This document shows positions 1 through 13,236 of a stretch of 64,000 nucleotides of DNA, piece by piece. The stretch is from Brachypterus glaber. Taxonomy: Eukaryota; Arthropoda; Insecta; Coleoptera; Kateretidae. The stretch is from assembly GCA_958510825.1 (NCBI GenBank), contig OY294052.1:3121816-3185815 (forward strand), given 5' to 3'. The notes under the pieces were generated by a model, which ran no database searches, had not been told where the DNA came from, and saw only the letters and a program-made list of their open reading frames with translations. A program made the translations under genes and the position numbers. The first letter of the stretch is position 1; the number at the start of each line of letters is the position of its first letter.

Positions 1-609
1 AATTACTTTTTTATAGAGGAAACAAAAGATTATTGAGATACCCAAATTATTCTTTTTTACGCCGGGACCTTTTTTAATAAAAAGACAAATATGTTTTTAG
101 ATTCCGCTCTCAAAATGTTTGATCAGTATTATACGTATGATATAATACGTAAGTCATATTAAAATTATGCAACTGCATATACAGTGCTGTATTTAACGCA
201 ATAATAGAATAATCCCTTTGGGGTTGAGTTACAAAATATTTATTTTTAATAGACACCCCTAAAACATTTATTTGCCATTTTGTCTTAAAATATTATAAGC
301 ATTTAACACTTGGTCCTCGGCTTTGTGGGTATAGAAAAACTGTATTATCTTATTCAGTTGCAGCGACCTCAAACCCTACCTCTTACCAATTTATTATTAT
401 ATATTGTAAAAAGTTAATGTTAAAGTTAATACTATGCATATTATCATAATACCAATAACTAGTGGTAGAAAAATTACTTTAGGTAGTGTTATATAAACTT
501 GATACTCACAAAAACCGCATACTAATTAACGCGGTCACGTTTCATATTTAAAACGATAAATTAACTTCGGTTAGGCGTGGTGCAAATTTTATTAAAAGGA
601 ATATTATAA
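1..609. other. AT-rich intergenic DNA, no gene seen
   Basis: No open frame longer than background and no recognisable RNA gene. It ends at the left target duplication of the hammerhead element. Confidence 0.6.
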
Positions 610-920
610 CTTTATCAACATTTATTATTCCATCAATCTATTTTCTAATCATCGTAGACAACTACTCATAAATGTAGAAATAGATGGCGCACAAGTCTAC
701 ATCAATCTAATGGCTATATTCCTTTTGCGAGTAAAGTCTAAAAACGTTTTCTTAATCAGCGCGCAGAGTTGACTCTTGGTACTGAGGAGGGCCAGTAGCC
801 CGAAACTGTCAGTCTACCAATATGACTCTGTACGATGATTAGAAAATAGATTGATGGAATAATAAATTAATATTTTTATAATTTTGTTTAAAATTAAAAA
901 TTTCTGTCCTTTATCAACAT
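610..920 (+). mobile_element. Solitary hammerhead-ribozyme element (retrozyme-like) with 12-bp target duplication
   Basis: The sequence CTTTATCAACAT occurs at 610-621 and again at 909-920 and brackets about 290 bp. The insert begins with an inverted piece (622-654) that is the reverse complement of sequence near its other end (about 827-860). It then continues with a monomer-like body, a complete hammerhead (776-820), and a tail ending in CTGTCCTT. The body is the same family as the 354-bp tandem repeat at 27020-28048, in opposite orientation. The flanking sequence is unrelated to that locus, so this is an independent insertion. The exact right edge may shift by a few bases because the element end and target share T residues. 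Confidence 0.8.
776..820 (+). ncRNA. Type I hammerhead ribozyme
   Basis: All core elements are visible in order. Stem I 5' strand TTGGTA (776-781), core CTGAGGA (782-788), stem II GGGC (789-792) closed by GCCC (98-101 of the 700s block, 798-801) around loop CAGTA, and GAA (802-804). Stem III is ACT/AGT (805-807, 811-813) with a three-base loop GTC, followed by the unpaired C at 814, where cleavage is expected. The stem I 3' strand is TACCAA (815-820). Stem I is perfectly paired over 6 bp. The very short stem III is typical of retrozyme and Penelope hammerheads, which often cleave best as dimers. Activity is inferred, not shown. Confidence 0.88.
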
Positions 921-1811
921 TCATAACTGCAGAAATAGGAAGCGGGGTTTTACGTGTGACGACACCTGAAAGCATGTCAACATATGAGATAAACTTCCAC
1001 GGCTAGCCTAAAAAAATTTAAATGAAAAGCCAAACCACCCCGGATTTTTTGATTTTAGGTTGTTTTTGGGACATTTCCAAACAGTTTTTAACAAAAATTG
1101 AAATCGCCCACGAAGCCGTTTTTAAATAAAGTCATTCTTCTCATTCTTCTTCAAGTTTTTCCTGACATCGCAATATGGAGTTTTTTTTGTGAAACACCCT
1201 ATAGCATAGGTACTACCCATGATACTCAATGTATTCACAACCATTCACACGCCTACTTTGTTAATATCCAAAATTAAGGTGGTCTTATTTTAGACATTAT
1301 TGCGTTCTAGCCCTGCAATAATCTATGCTACCCAGCTTTCACAGTTTTACATGTTTTTATAGTGAAAGAGCACGAAACACGAACTGCGTTTTTGAGTACG
1401 CCATTACAATTTGAATACAGTTTAAGATGGGGTAGCAGTATTAAGAACATGGTAATAATTTGATTACCCACATTAATTTTTAAACTTTTACTTTTTAAAA
1501 CAAAATGCGTAAAAAAAATATTTAAGAAATTATCTGTAAATATTAAAAAGGTATCAAACTTTTTAGCCATATCCGTTATTTCGAATTTTTCAAAAAGAAT
1601 AAGATTAATTTACAAAATTGGCGGAGGCGCTACCATTAAAAACTGTCTGGGCTTAAATATGAGCTCTCGTGTTAAAAAACATGCGTAACGTACTATAGGG
1701 GAAGGGGGGTTCTCGTTGATAAATGTTATTATATCATTTAAAGTTTTTTTAGTTGTTTTTTTCACATAAAAAATATTTAATAACTCTATTTTTCAATATG
1801 AAACGAAATAA

Positions 1812-1870
<59 letters not shown>

Positions 1871-2449
1871 TAATTAGTAAATCATATTTTAACCCCCTTA
1901 TTTAAGTTTTAATTAATAGGGTTTATCGCCCATTTGATTACGTAGGTAAAAACTTGCCCCGGCTGTTAATTCTTGCCCCACATTTTTTTTTTAATTAATT
2001 TTAAATAACATCTGTAAAAGTTAAAATTTAAGGTAAATACAGTATTACAGATAATACTTAACACTCAACATGATTCACAGTTTTAAAAAGCGAACCAGTT
2101 TAATCTTTGTGGATTTTCTTTAACAAGTCAGCGTTTATAACGACATTACGCTAGATTGTTTTTACTTCCCTCTTTCAAAGGAAATCACGTTTTTAATACA
2201 TATATAAGCTGTATCGTTAAATTTTATATAAATATTTACTTTACACCAGGGAGCTAAAGGAGAAAAATTGAATAACCTAACCTAGATATATAAAATGCTG
2301 AAACAAAAAGTATAAATATTAAATCTAATAGTTTATATATTTTATACACATACATTTTCTACTGCAATATTTATTCAAAAAAGTTTTTGTACCCATATTA
2401 TGATAAAATATAAGCGCATAAAATATTATATCTATAGTACGTAAAAAGG
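921..2449. other. AT-rich intergenic DNA with a long (AT)n run
   Basis: No gene is seen. The main feature is an uninterrupted AT dinucleotide tract at about 1815-1865. Confidence 0.6.
1815..1865. repeat. (AT)n microsatellite
   Basis: About 25 consecutive AT units. Confidence 0.95.
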
Positions 2450-3108
2450 TACAGGGTGATCAGTAACTGGTATGCCAAAATTTAAGAGGTGATTCTACAT
2501 CCAAAAATATAAAAAAAGTTCCTATAAAGGTTGATGCGGAAATGAGCCCTAAGGGAACTACGGCCCTCTAAAGTGTACTAAAAAAAGGTTTTTATTTAAT
2601 AACTCTGGTACCCTTTAAACTAGAGCGACGAGTTTTTGCATGTATACTAGTATTAATAAGGGCAATAATTTATGTTAATTATTTTATTTTAAATTTAACC
2701 AGAGGCGTGCCTAGACGGACAAATATATGATGCTTAACACATTTTTGATGTGTATTTTTTTTGTTTTTTTTTGTAAAAAATATAGACTCCTTGAGTAAAA
2801 GTACATGAAAAATGTCATAGATATAGTGTAACACTGTAGAACCATACGTTAGAAAAAAGGAAGTACGAGAAAGTAACATTTTTTGCCAACAAAAAAGTTA
2901 TTAGTCCTATTAAATTTAGATGTTTCGGTAAAGAATACTTTTTTGAATAGTTTTAGAAGAATCGCCCTGCAGCAATAACATTTTATTGGTGCTTTTTTGG
3001 TTGCCCATTCAATATGTCCATCTTTGAAGGGCCGTAGCTCCCTTAAAGGAACTTATTTTCATATTTTTGTATGTAGAATCACCTCTTAAATTTTGCCATC
3101 ACCCTGTA
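2450..3108. mobile_element. TIR element, TACAGGGTGAT termini
   Basis: It opens with TACAGGGTGAT and closes with the reverse complement ATCACCCTGTA. The terminal 110 bp or so are imperfect inverted repeats that include the recurring 'flanked by ACGGCCCT' and 'GGGCCGTAGCTCCCTT' blocks. The 660-bp interior is not palindromic and encodes no transposase, so it is non-autonomous. An inverted, truncated relative lies at 33618-34165. Confidence 0.75.
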
Positions 3109-3207
3109 TTATATGAATGTTAATATCAAACGGAATATAAAATTAGCTCTAAATATATCAGGCCACAAGCTTGATAAATTTTAAAGATAAAAATGCTATT
3201 TATAATC

Positions 3208-3622
3208 AATGGAGCTCTCTACAACTAGAATTATGAAATAAAAGACGTCTACCCTATCTCTATCTCATTTGTGCTACACTTTCCAGCCAACCAAATAAAT
3301 ACTGTATTTGTTTTTCATACAACGAATACAGTATTTATTTGGTTGGCCGGAAAGTGTAGCACTGAGCGGCACGAACGAACATAGCCAATGTGAATCTGCA
3401 GAATAAGATAATTCTACTAAAATTTAGATGGCGCCAGTAATTTCTTTAATAAAAATAAATATAGTTACACTTTTCGCCCGGCCAAGTAAATATTGTATTT
3501 GTTCAACAAAGAACAAATACAGAATTTGATTGGATGAGTGGAAGTGGGAGTGTATGTATGTCTTTTGTCCTTTTTGGGTAGAACTTTTGTCCCTGTCTAA
3601 TCTAACGGGAGAAATCTCCATT
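3208..3622 (+). mobile_element. Double-hairpin MITE, copy 1 of 4
   Basis: A 415-bp unit with short termini AATGGAG...CTCCATT, repeated almost unchanged at 16218-16631, 44412-44824 and 60869-61282. Inside are two strong palindromes. One is centred near 3310, where arms containing AAATAAATACTGTATTTG fold back inside GTGCTACACTTTCC. The other is centred near 3510, with arms around TATTGTATTTGTTC. There is no coding capacity. Confidence 0.85.
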
Positions 3623-4204
3623 CTTTTTTTAACACACACACACAAATTAATTCTTAAAATGAAAGAATTGGTAGAAAAATCAGAAAAAATGCGCTATTTA
3701 ATTATAAGAGCGTTTAAATAGCGATTTCAAACCATTGCATTTAAACTTTTAATTAAATTAATTTCTTAATTCGCTAATTAATCAAAAGATAGTGAAGATG
3801 AATTTTCCTCAATTTGCTTTAAAGCAAAAATATAACTATTCAACTAAACAAAAGATGTTAAAGCAATCTGTTTAATTTTCTTTTTTATGCATTACAATTT
3901 AATTAATTAATTGAGTCGTTGAGTTTTAAAAGGGGGACAAGTAATATTTTTGGTCAAATTGGGTTAATAAGGGATTTAATATCTTAGACCATATATCAAA
4001 AAAAAAATCTTAAGCCAGGACTTAGGACTTTATAACTTTTTTGCATTTTTTGTGTTGTCCTACATGAAGAAATACTAAAATTGTGGTTTTATTTTTAATA
4101 AGCGAGTACCCGCTTAAGAGAATATTTATTTTATAAAATTATAAACAAGCTGTAGCTATTAATAAAAAAAAGTTTGAAGTTTACAACCATGTTAAAATAG
4201 TTTT
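3623..4204. other. AT-rich intergenic DNA, no gene seen
   Basis: Low-complexity AT-rich sequence without a recognisable feature. Confidence 0.5.
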
Positions 4205-6775
<2,571 letters not shown>

Positions 6776-6919
6776 AGGACTACAGGCAATCATTTTAATA
6801 CATACATATTTAATTTATTGGCAGTAATATAAATTATGTATTATTACCGAGATTATTACCAATTATAATAATGATCAAATATTAAAGCAAGCCACAATTT
6901 AGTTTAAATTATATTTTAC

Positions 6920-6953
<34 letters not shown>
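6920..6953. repeat. (AAT)n microsatellite
   Basis: About eleven ATA/AAT units. Confidence 0.95.
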
Positions 6954-6955
<2 letters not shown>

Positions 6956-7101
6956 TTATAGTAACCGGTGTAAAATATAACAAGCCTTGAAGATATGTAA
7001 TGCTTCGCATTCCATAATATACTATACATTTTGGATAGTATATTGCGTTTTCTCTCGATATTATATTATTTGATGGTTTAGTAATTTTCAAAATAGTCAA
7101 A

Positions 7102-7516
7102 AATCTCGTTTATCCACGGTCGTGATTAATGGGCCTGTTAATAACGAGTCTGTAAAAATAAACCGTTTAAAATTTAAAATGACCGTGGATAAAGTCAAGA
7201 ATTCTACTCGCGTATAATAGCTATTAATCATTCGGGGGATTAGGTCACTCGCCTTTCGGCTCGTGTCCCAAAATTCACCCTCAGTGATTAATAGCAATTA
7301 TTATACGCTCATTGAATAATATACTATTTATCAATGAAGGTGAATTTTGAGACACGAGCCGAAAGGCGAGTGGCCTAATCCCCCGGATGATTAATAGCTA
7401 TTATACGCGAGTAGAATTCTATACTTTATCCACGGTCCTTTTAAATTTTAAACGGTTTATTTTTACAGACTTGTGATTAACAGGCCCATTAATCACGACC
7501 GTGGATAAAACAGATT
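7102..7516. mobile_element. Foldback element (~415 bp palindrome)
   Basis: Both ends carry TTATCCACGGTCGTGATTAA or its complement, and the inverted match runs almost to the centre near 7310. Inner landmarks are CTCGCCTTTCGGCTCGTGTC at 7249 and its complement near 7350. No coding capacity. Confidence 0.85.
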
Positions 7517-9241
7517 TTTATTCGATTAATTCTAAAAGCTACACTTTTTGGTTCATATTTTACGGGCGAAAAGTTGAACTTTGTTTTTTTCCCGCTAACT
7601 AAAATTTGTTATTTTTAAGCTTTTTAAAAGAAGATGCTTTACCTTTACTGTAATATTTATAAAGAAATATGAACTTTTGGTCACTGTTGGTCTTGAACTA
7701 ACTGTTCTTTTTGACCAGATACAGCTATTAAAATCATTTTATACAAAATAAAAAAAAATCCACAACTTAACCTCAGAATATATGTCAACTGATTAATCTG
7801 TATTCACCCACTAAAATAAATTAAAAACACAAAATTTCAATTGTAAAGTCACTTTCAATATTTATAATATTCATAGAACGGTTTCACAAGTATTATTTTC
7901 ACAACAGACACATTTTAACAGAAATTAATCACCAAGCTATAGCTTTTTTAATTTGAAAATGAAACCGCAAGCAAATGAAACGATTCAACTGTTTTTGTAG
8001 TGATTTGATTCGACAGCAATTTGTCAACTATATAAGTAATAAGACAGTAAAAAGAAATATTTTTTGCACTTTAAAATTAAGTATATTTTAATAATTTATT
8101 ATAATTAGTAACAATCGAATAAAAAATATTGTATAATACACGGGCAAAACGTTAAATTTCGATTTCGTAGGTTTATTACCCTCGGGCCGGCCCTCGGCTT
8201 CTAAAAGTCTACTCAATCGAAAAATTTAACTTTTCGCACTTGTATTATAAATAACTATTTTGACTATTTATAAAATTACAAAACCATCAAATAATACTCT
8301 TCTAGCGCTGCGTGCTATAAAGAGCTTAATAATTATGAAGCTACTAAAATAAATTATAAATTACAATATACATAGCATTTAAGGGTTGGATTAGTCACTG
8401 ATTGTGACAAATAAACCTATTAATATTATACACATTAATCATTTTGGATATGTTTATAACAATATACAATGATTGTATATTATACATTACGTGGTAACAT
8501 GTTTGAGATAATATAACATTTGACATATCTACCCTTTTGTCCAACATTCCTCCATATTTGTTTATATAAACCAGGTGTTAGGGCCGTAGCAAAGAAAATT
8601 TTGTGGGGGATGGGGGGAGGGAAGGTCGAAAATTACAACTTTTTTTAGACTAAAATTACAACTTTTATTCTCTCGACAAAAATTACAAATTTTTAATTTT
8701 TAACCCATGAAATTCACAACTTTTGTAGAATTTTGAGATCCACTACTGATAAAATTACAACTTTTATTCCCTCGAAGAAAAAGTTGATGAATATAACAAA
8801 AAAAAAAGGTTTCCACCACTGTTAAAATTACAACTTTTATATTTAACCCATGATATTTGCTAGTTTTTCGAATTTCAACATTTCATCCCCTCCAGGAGTA
8901 AACGAGTAGTTCTATTTCAAAAGGTTGGACTCAATAAAATTTTAACTATCTGTTCGTCGAGTCTGTCTGTCGGTCTGTCTGTCGGTCTGGCCGTCGGTCT
9001 GACTGTTTTCAAAAATGTTTAGTTTTTCGAAAACAAAAACGACCAACAGTATATTTTCGCCATTTTACAAATTAAAAACAGTAAATTATATTATAAAGTT
9101 GGACAATTTAAAGCTTCCAAAAATCTTAAAAGAGAATTAGGTGTTAGTGTTTGTTACTTTTGACCCTTTTTCCCTTGTCTTGTATTACAACATAATTTTT
9201 TGCTTTCATTGTAGTAACTTTAAAAGAATAGGATATAAATC
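7517..9241. other. AT-rich intergenic DNA, no gene seen
   Basis: Contains a degenerate run of ATTACAACTTTT motifs (about 8628-8840) and a short CTGT-rich stretch (about 8960-9003). No gene or RNA is recognised. Confidence 0.5.
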
Positions 9242-9493
9242 AACGAAGTAATAACTCTTCTCTCTAGAATAGGCATTTCATTTGTAAAAACTGACAAAAA
9301 CGTAGCCAACATATACATTTGTCTGTCTTGCTCGCACAGCTTTGTTCTAACAGAGGAAACAATAACAGTTACTGGTAATTGTTATTGTTCAGGCCTGAAT
9401 ATACCTACTATTTGTTTACAAACAAACCGAGATATTGGCGATACTTTATATTAACGGTATGCGTATTCTAGAGAGAAGAGTTGTTAGTTCGTT
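9242..9493. mobile_element. MITE with 28-bp TIRs, copy 1
   Basis: The left end reads as AACGAAGTAATAACTCTTCT and continues into CTCTAGAAT. The right end is its near-exact reverse complement, ending AGTTCGTT. A second copy at 52442-52951 has the same ends but carries a SINE insertion. Length 252 bp, no ORF. Confidence 0.82.
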
Positions 9494-10839
9494 GATATAA
9501 ATAAATATTCTTATAAAACAGTAAGTATTATTATTTTGAAAAGTGATTTGAAATATATTTTAAGATAATAAAAATATATTTATAAATGAAAAATTCGTAT
9601 TCACAAAGCATGATTTTTATAAGTTTCAGAACGCAGTAAGCTTTGGCTTTATCACTGTTTTGTATTCAAGATATAACACTTGCTAGTAACAAATAAAATT
9701 CTTTTTTACTTCGAAAAATCTTTGCTAGATACATCGTGAAAGATTTTTGTTCTATTTTATTGCATATCTATAATGTTTTAAAAGTAAAGAAAAGGTATGT
9801 ACATTATGTATGTAGATTCATATTATTTAATAATACAACTTTGTTGTCACTGTAGTAGTTTTTTAAGGAAGGATGATTAATAAAGATGGCGACAATCAGC
9901 TGATTCTAATAAATATTTTACCAAAATATGCATTTTGGGCTAAAATCTTTATGTGCATAAGCATGTACATGCAATTACATGTGATATGTACTTTCTATAT
10001 GCACATAAATGTAATTAATATGTGAATTTAAAATACATTACACAAAATTTGCAAACCCATTAGAGAGCCGACGCCTACCAGGCTCAGCTAGCCAGTCGGG
10101 CGGACGGGTGAGGTGAATTACCTGCGTTTTGAAGCGAAGTTCGTGACGTAGGAAGGAGCGGCAATCCGAACCGAAAAAGTTTTATTACCGATTTTATATT
10201 AAACGTCAAGTTAGGTGAAAAAATATAAGCTTTGATCCATTGAGCATGAACACAATAGTTCGGCAAATTTTTAGGTTGGTATCAAAATAAAAAAGATTTA
10301 TTTACTATATTTTACGGAATTTATATACTATACTATACAAGTTTTTATGCTTTTATATTATGATGTTCTTTATAATAATATATAAAATCTACATTTTTCT
10401 TTTCAAGCATAAAAGAAACTGTCAAATTTTAAATTCATGGTTGTACTTTTAACAGCTTTTTCTTGGGAAAGTTAACTCTGCTTTATACTCTGATTTTTTT
10501 CTATAAATTTTAAAACATGCAATTTAAAATTTTAAAATACTTCATACATGATATTTTAATGAGGTGTTTAGTAATATTTCATTTTAGTCAAGTAGACAGG
10601 GACGAAAAATATTCTTTCGTTTGTAATGTCAAAAAAATAACATAATGATAATTCTTATATTTAGGTTCTCTAAAAATGGCAGCTTCTTGCATGATTCTGC
10701 ATAAAAATGTAATTAAATGCAGATGCACAATTTTACATGTAATGTAACAGTAAACTTTACATGTAAATTACATGTAAAACTTTAAAATTCAATGTAAAAT
10801 CTAGTCGTGCGATACATCATTTTAAAGCTTATTAAACTT
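9494..10839. other. Intergenic DNA, no gene seen
   Basis: AT-rich apart from a small GC-richer patch at 10060-10170 that has no coding signal. Confidence 0.5.
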
Positions 10840-11567
10840 TCTTTTTCCACATCAGCCCTCAAGGCTCTCAGTGCACCCGGCACAAGATCCAGTCATGTGC
10901 AGGAATGCATAGAAGCCCTGGAGGAGCTAGCGAGGAACAATAGAGTCCACCTTGTATGGGTCCCTGGACCCAGCGGGATACCAGGCAACGAGAAGGCAGA
11001 CGAACTTGCCAGGCTCGGGGCCGAGACTCCGTACATGGGACCCGAACCCATGCTTGGTATTACAAGGAAACAAGTCACATCAGCCCTCAACACGTGGGCT
11101 GGAGAAAAGCTAAGGGAAAGCTGGTCAACGGTCACGAACTGCAGACAGGCAAAGGACTTCCTTTCCGGTCCAAGCAAGTCAAAAACCGCGTGGCTACTAG
11201 GAAGAAGCCGAGCCACGATCAGCCAACTCACAGGGATCCTCACGGGTCACTGTGGACTAGGAAGGCACCTGTTCAAGATGAAGGTCGGTAACGACCCCGT
11301 CTGTTCGGGTTGCGGGATAAACGAAGAACGTCCTTCCATTTCCTAGGACAATGCGATCGGTTCGGCAGAATACGACAGGAGATCTTCGGAGTGGCAACTC
11401 TCCGAAGAGAGGAGTTGCGTACCCTTGCCTGGACAGATATCGCGACCTTTATAAGGAGATCCGGCAGGTTTAGGCAGGGAGTAGGGTAGATGTGTGGCTG
11501 GGACAGCTTGGGGCTGGCAAAAAGGGCCATAATGGCCTAGTTGCCTGGCTTGTAGCCTCCCCACCCT

Positions 11568-11600
<33 letters not shown>
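10840..11600 (+). mobile_element. 5'-truncated LINE: RNase H and zinc-knuckle remnant
   Basis: The frame ending at 11346 encodes a retrotransposon RNase H. The diagnostic stretch is VHLVWVPGPSGIPGNEKADE, matching the family pattern WVPGHSGIPGNEKAD with the usual His replaced by Pro. It is followed by the C-terminal DPVCSGCG half of a CCHC-type motif. A one-base frameshift near 11331 interrupts the frame. The correct frame continues as FHFLGQCDRFGRIRQEIFGV and so on to a stop at 11487-11489. The 3' UTR contains the family motif AAAAGGGCC..AATGGCCTAG and ends in (TAC)n at about 11568-11597. It is non-functional: truncated, frameshifted and altered at a conserved RNase H residue. R1/Jockey-like affinity is an inference from the RNase H and 3' tail. 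Confidence 0.85.
11568..11600. repeat. (TAC)n tail of the LINE
   Basis: About ten TAC units then TTC units, forming the 3' end of the LINE insertion. Confidence 0.9.
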
Positions 11601-11601
<1 letters not shown>

Positions 11602-11774
11602 TCTTCCACATAATTTTAAATTGTTATTATTTTTTTGAACGTCTTGAATTAATTTTAATTTATTTTTTGCTAAACATGCAATCTTCTTATAAATATATAT
11701 TTACTTTTCATTTATATCATTTATTTTTTATTTATATCATTTAAAATTCAGCTAATATTATAATTTAATATCAT

Positions 11775-12085
11775 GAAATGAACCACTAAACAATTTTTTT
11801 ATTGTTTTAAAAAAATTTTGAAGAAAATTTCCATTTTAAACACTTTTTTAACCCCCTGAAAATAATGTTTAAGAAAATAAAAAAATATTATCCAATAGAG
11901 AATGTAGCACATGACCACCTTTCCATTTAATAAAATATCCCCTTGCCCCCTACCTTCATTGTGCCCCCTAAAAATATCATATACCAAAGAATAACGTAGG
12001 TTTTGTTATTTACGTGTACCCAATTTCAAGTTGATATCTTAAGCAGTTTAAAAGTTAAAGAGGGGCAGACTTTAGACATGCACTG
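11775..12085. mobile_element. Degenerate relative of the AAAAGTCACC TIR element
   Basis: Shares the order of blocks seen in the right half of 17097-17731: CCCCCT tracts, GTTGATATCTTAAGCAGTTTAAAAGTTAA, then a purine-rich end. Its ends are eroded. Confidence 0.45.
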
Positions 12086-12780
12086 TAGTTGAGTTCTCCT
12101 CCTGAAAATAGCAGCTACTTTTGAAATATCCTCTACTTTACGCTTATCGGTTCATGTCAGTTAAATATAGCCCTCCTGATTTACATTTTAATTATTTTTT
12201 GTATGTTAATTAATATTTATTTTTATTTACATTTTAATTAATTTTCGTTTTTCATTTCCTTTGTTATACACAAAAAAAAATAGTACGCGAAATCTCATTA
12301 ACTTGGAACCGTGTCAGTTCAGTTCTACATAAAATTGTGTTTCTGAAAAAGTGTACTTTTCAACGGACCTGGCTAAAGTAAGAGTTTTTGTACACTGTCC
12401 AATAGGGCAAAACCCAAGGTCGTCGTAAAAAATACCATAACGTAATTCTTTGCCAAATTTTAGCTCAAAAAATAAACGGAAAATGCAAAAATTTAAATAT
12501 GTGCCAAATTTCAGTTTAAAAAGACTATTGTAGTTAAAAATTTAAAAAAATATATGGGTTCAATGAATTTTAAAAGGTTTAAACATCAAAAATAAGAAGT
12601 AAAGATGTGAAAAAATAATTCAGGAGATTTTACATCAAAAACTATGAAAAAAAAAGGGTCTATATTCTCATATTTGTTTACTTTATGCCTAATATTATCG
12701 ATGTATTTTTATTAGAATTCAAACAGAGTTAAATGATTTTTTCCCGTAGTATAATATTATAGGTTAGATTTTTGAGGTAT
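12086..12780. other. AT-rich intergenic DNA, no gene seen
   Basis: No recognisable feature. Confidence 0.5.
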
Positions 12781-13236
12781 CGGGGGTATTCAATTAAAAA
12801 CCTTCTTTTCTCAAATTGTGACGTTTCGATAGGGCCTTTCTATCATTTTCGAACAAATTAAAATTCAAAGTCTCTCATTTGTCAACACATCTACAAACAT
12901 TTTACCATAAAGTTGGACGTTATACATCCTATTTTAAATACATTAATACAATTTTCTACATAAAATTACAGATATAAACATTGACTGGTTAAAAATGTTT
13001 TCTTCTTCTTGAAGAAAAAAAAATTAACCTGTCAATGTTTATATCTGTAATTTTATGTAGAAAATTGTATTTATGTATTTAAAATAGGATTTATAACGTC
13101 CAGCTTTATGGTAAAATGTTTGTAGATGTGTTGACAAATGAGAGACTTTGAATTTTAATTTGTTCGAAAACGATAGAAAGGCCCTATCGAAACGTCACAA
13201 TTTAGAGAAAAGAAGTTTTTTAATTGAATAACCCCG
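12781..13236. mobile_element. Long palindrome carrying GAAACGTCAC motifs
   Basis: The two halves (12781-13000 and 13015-13236) are inverted copies around a TTCTTCTTCTTGAAGAA centre. Each half carries the block CCCTATCGAAACGTCACAAT next to a GATAG...CTATC hairpin. A related block is found in 45052-45350. The motif resembles the terminal GAAACG motif of Penelope-like elements, but the hammerhead core CTGANGA is absent. No ORF of note. Confidence 0.7.

Noticed and set aside
10893..11243. 116-residue minus-strand frame opposite the LINE
   Set aside because: It is antisense to the RNase H coding sequence and has no protein character of its own.
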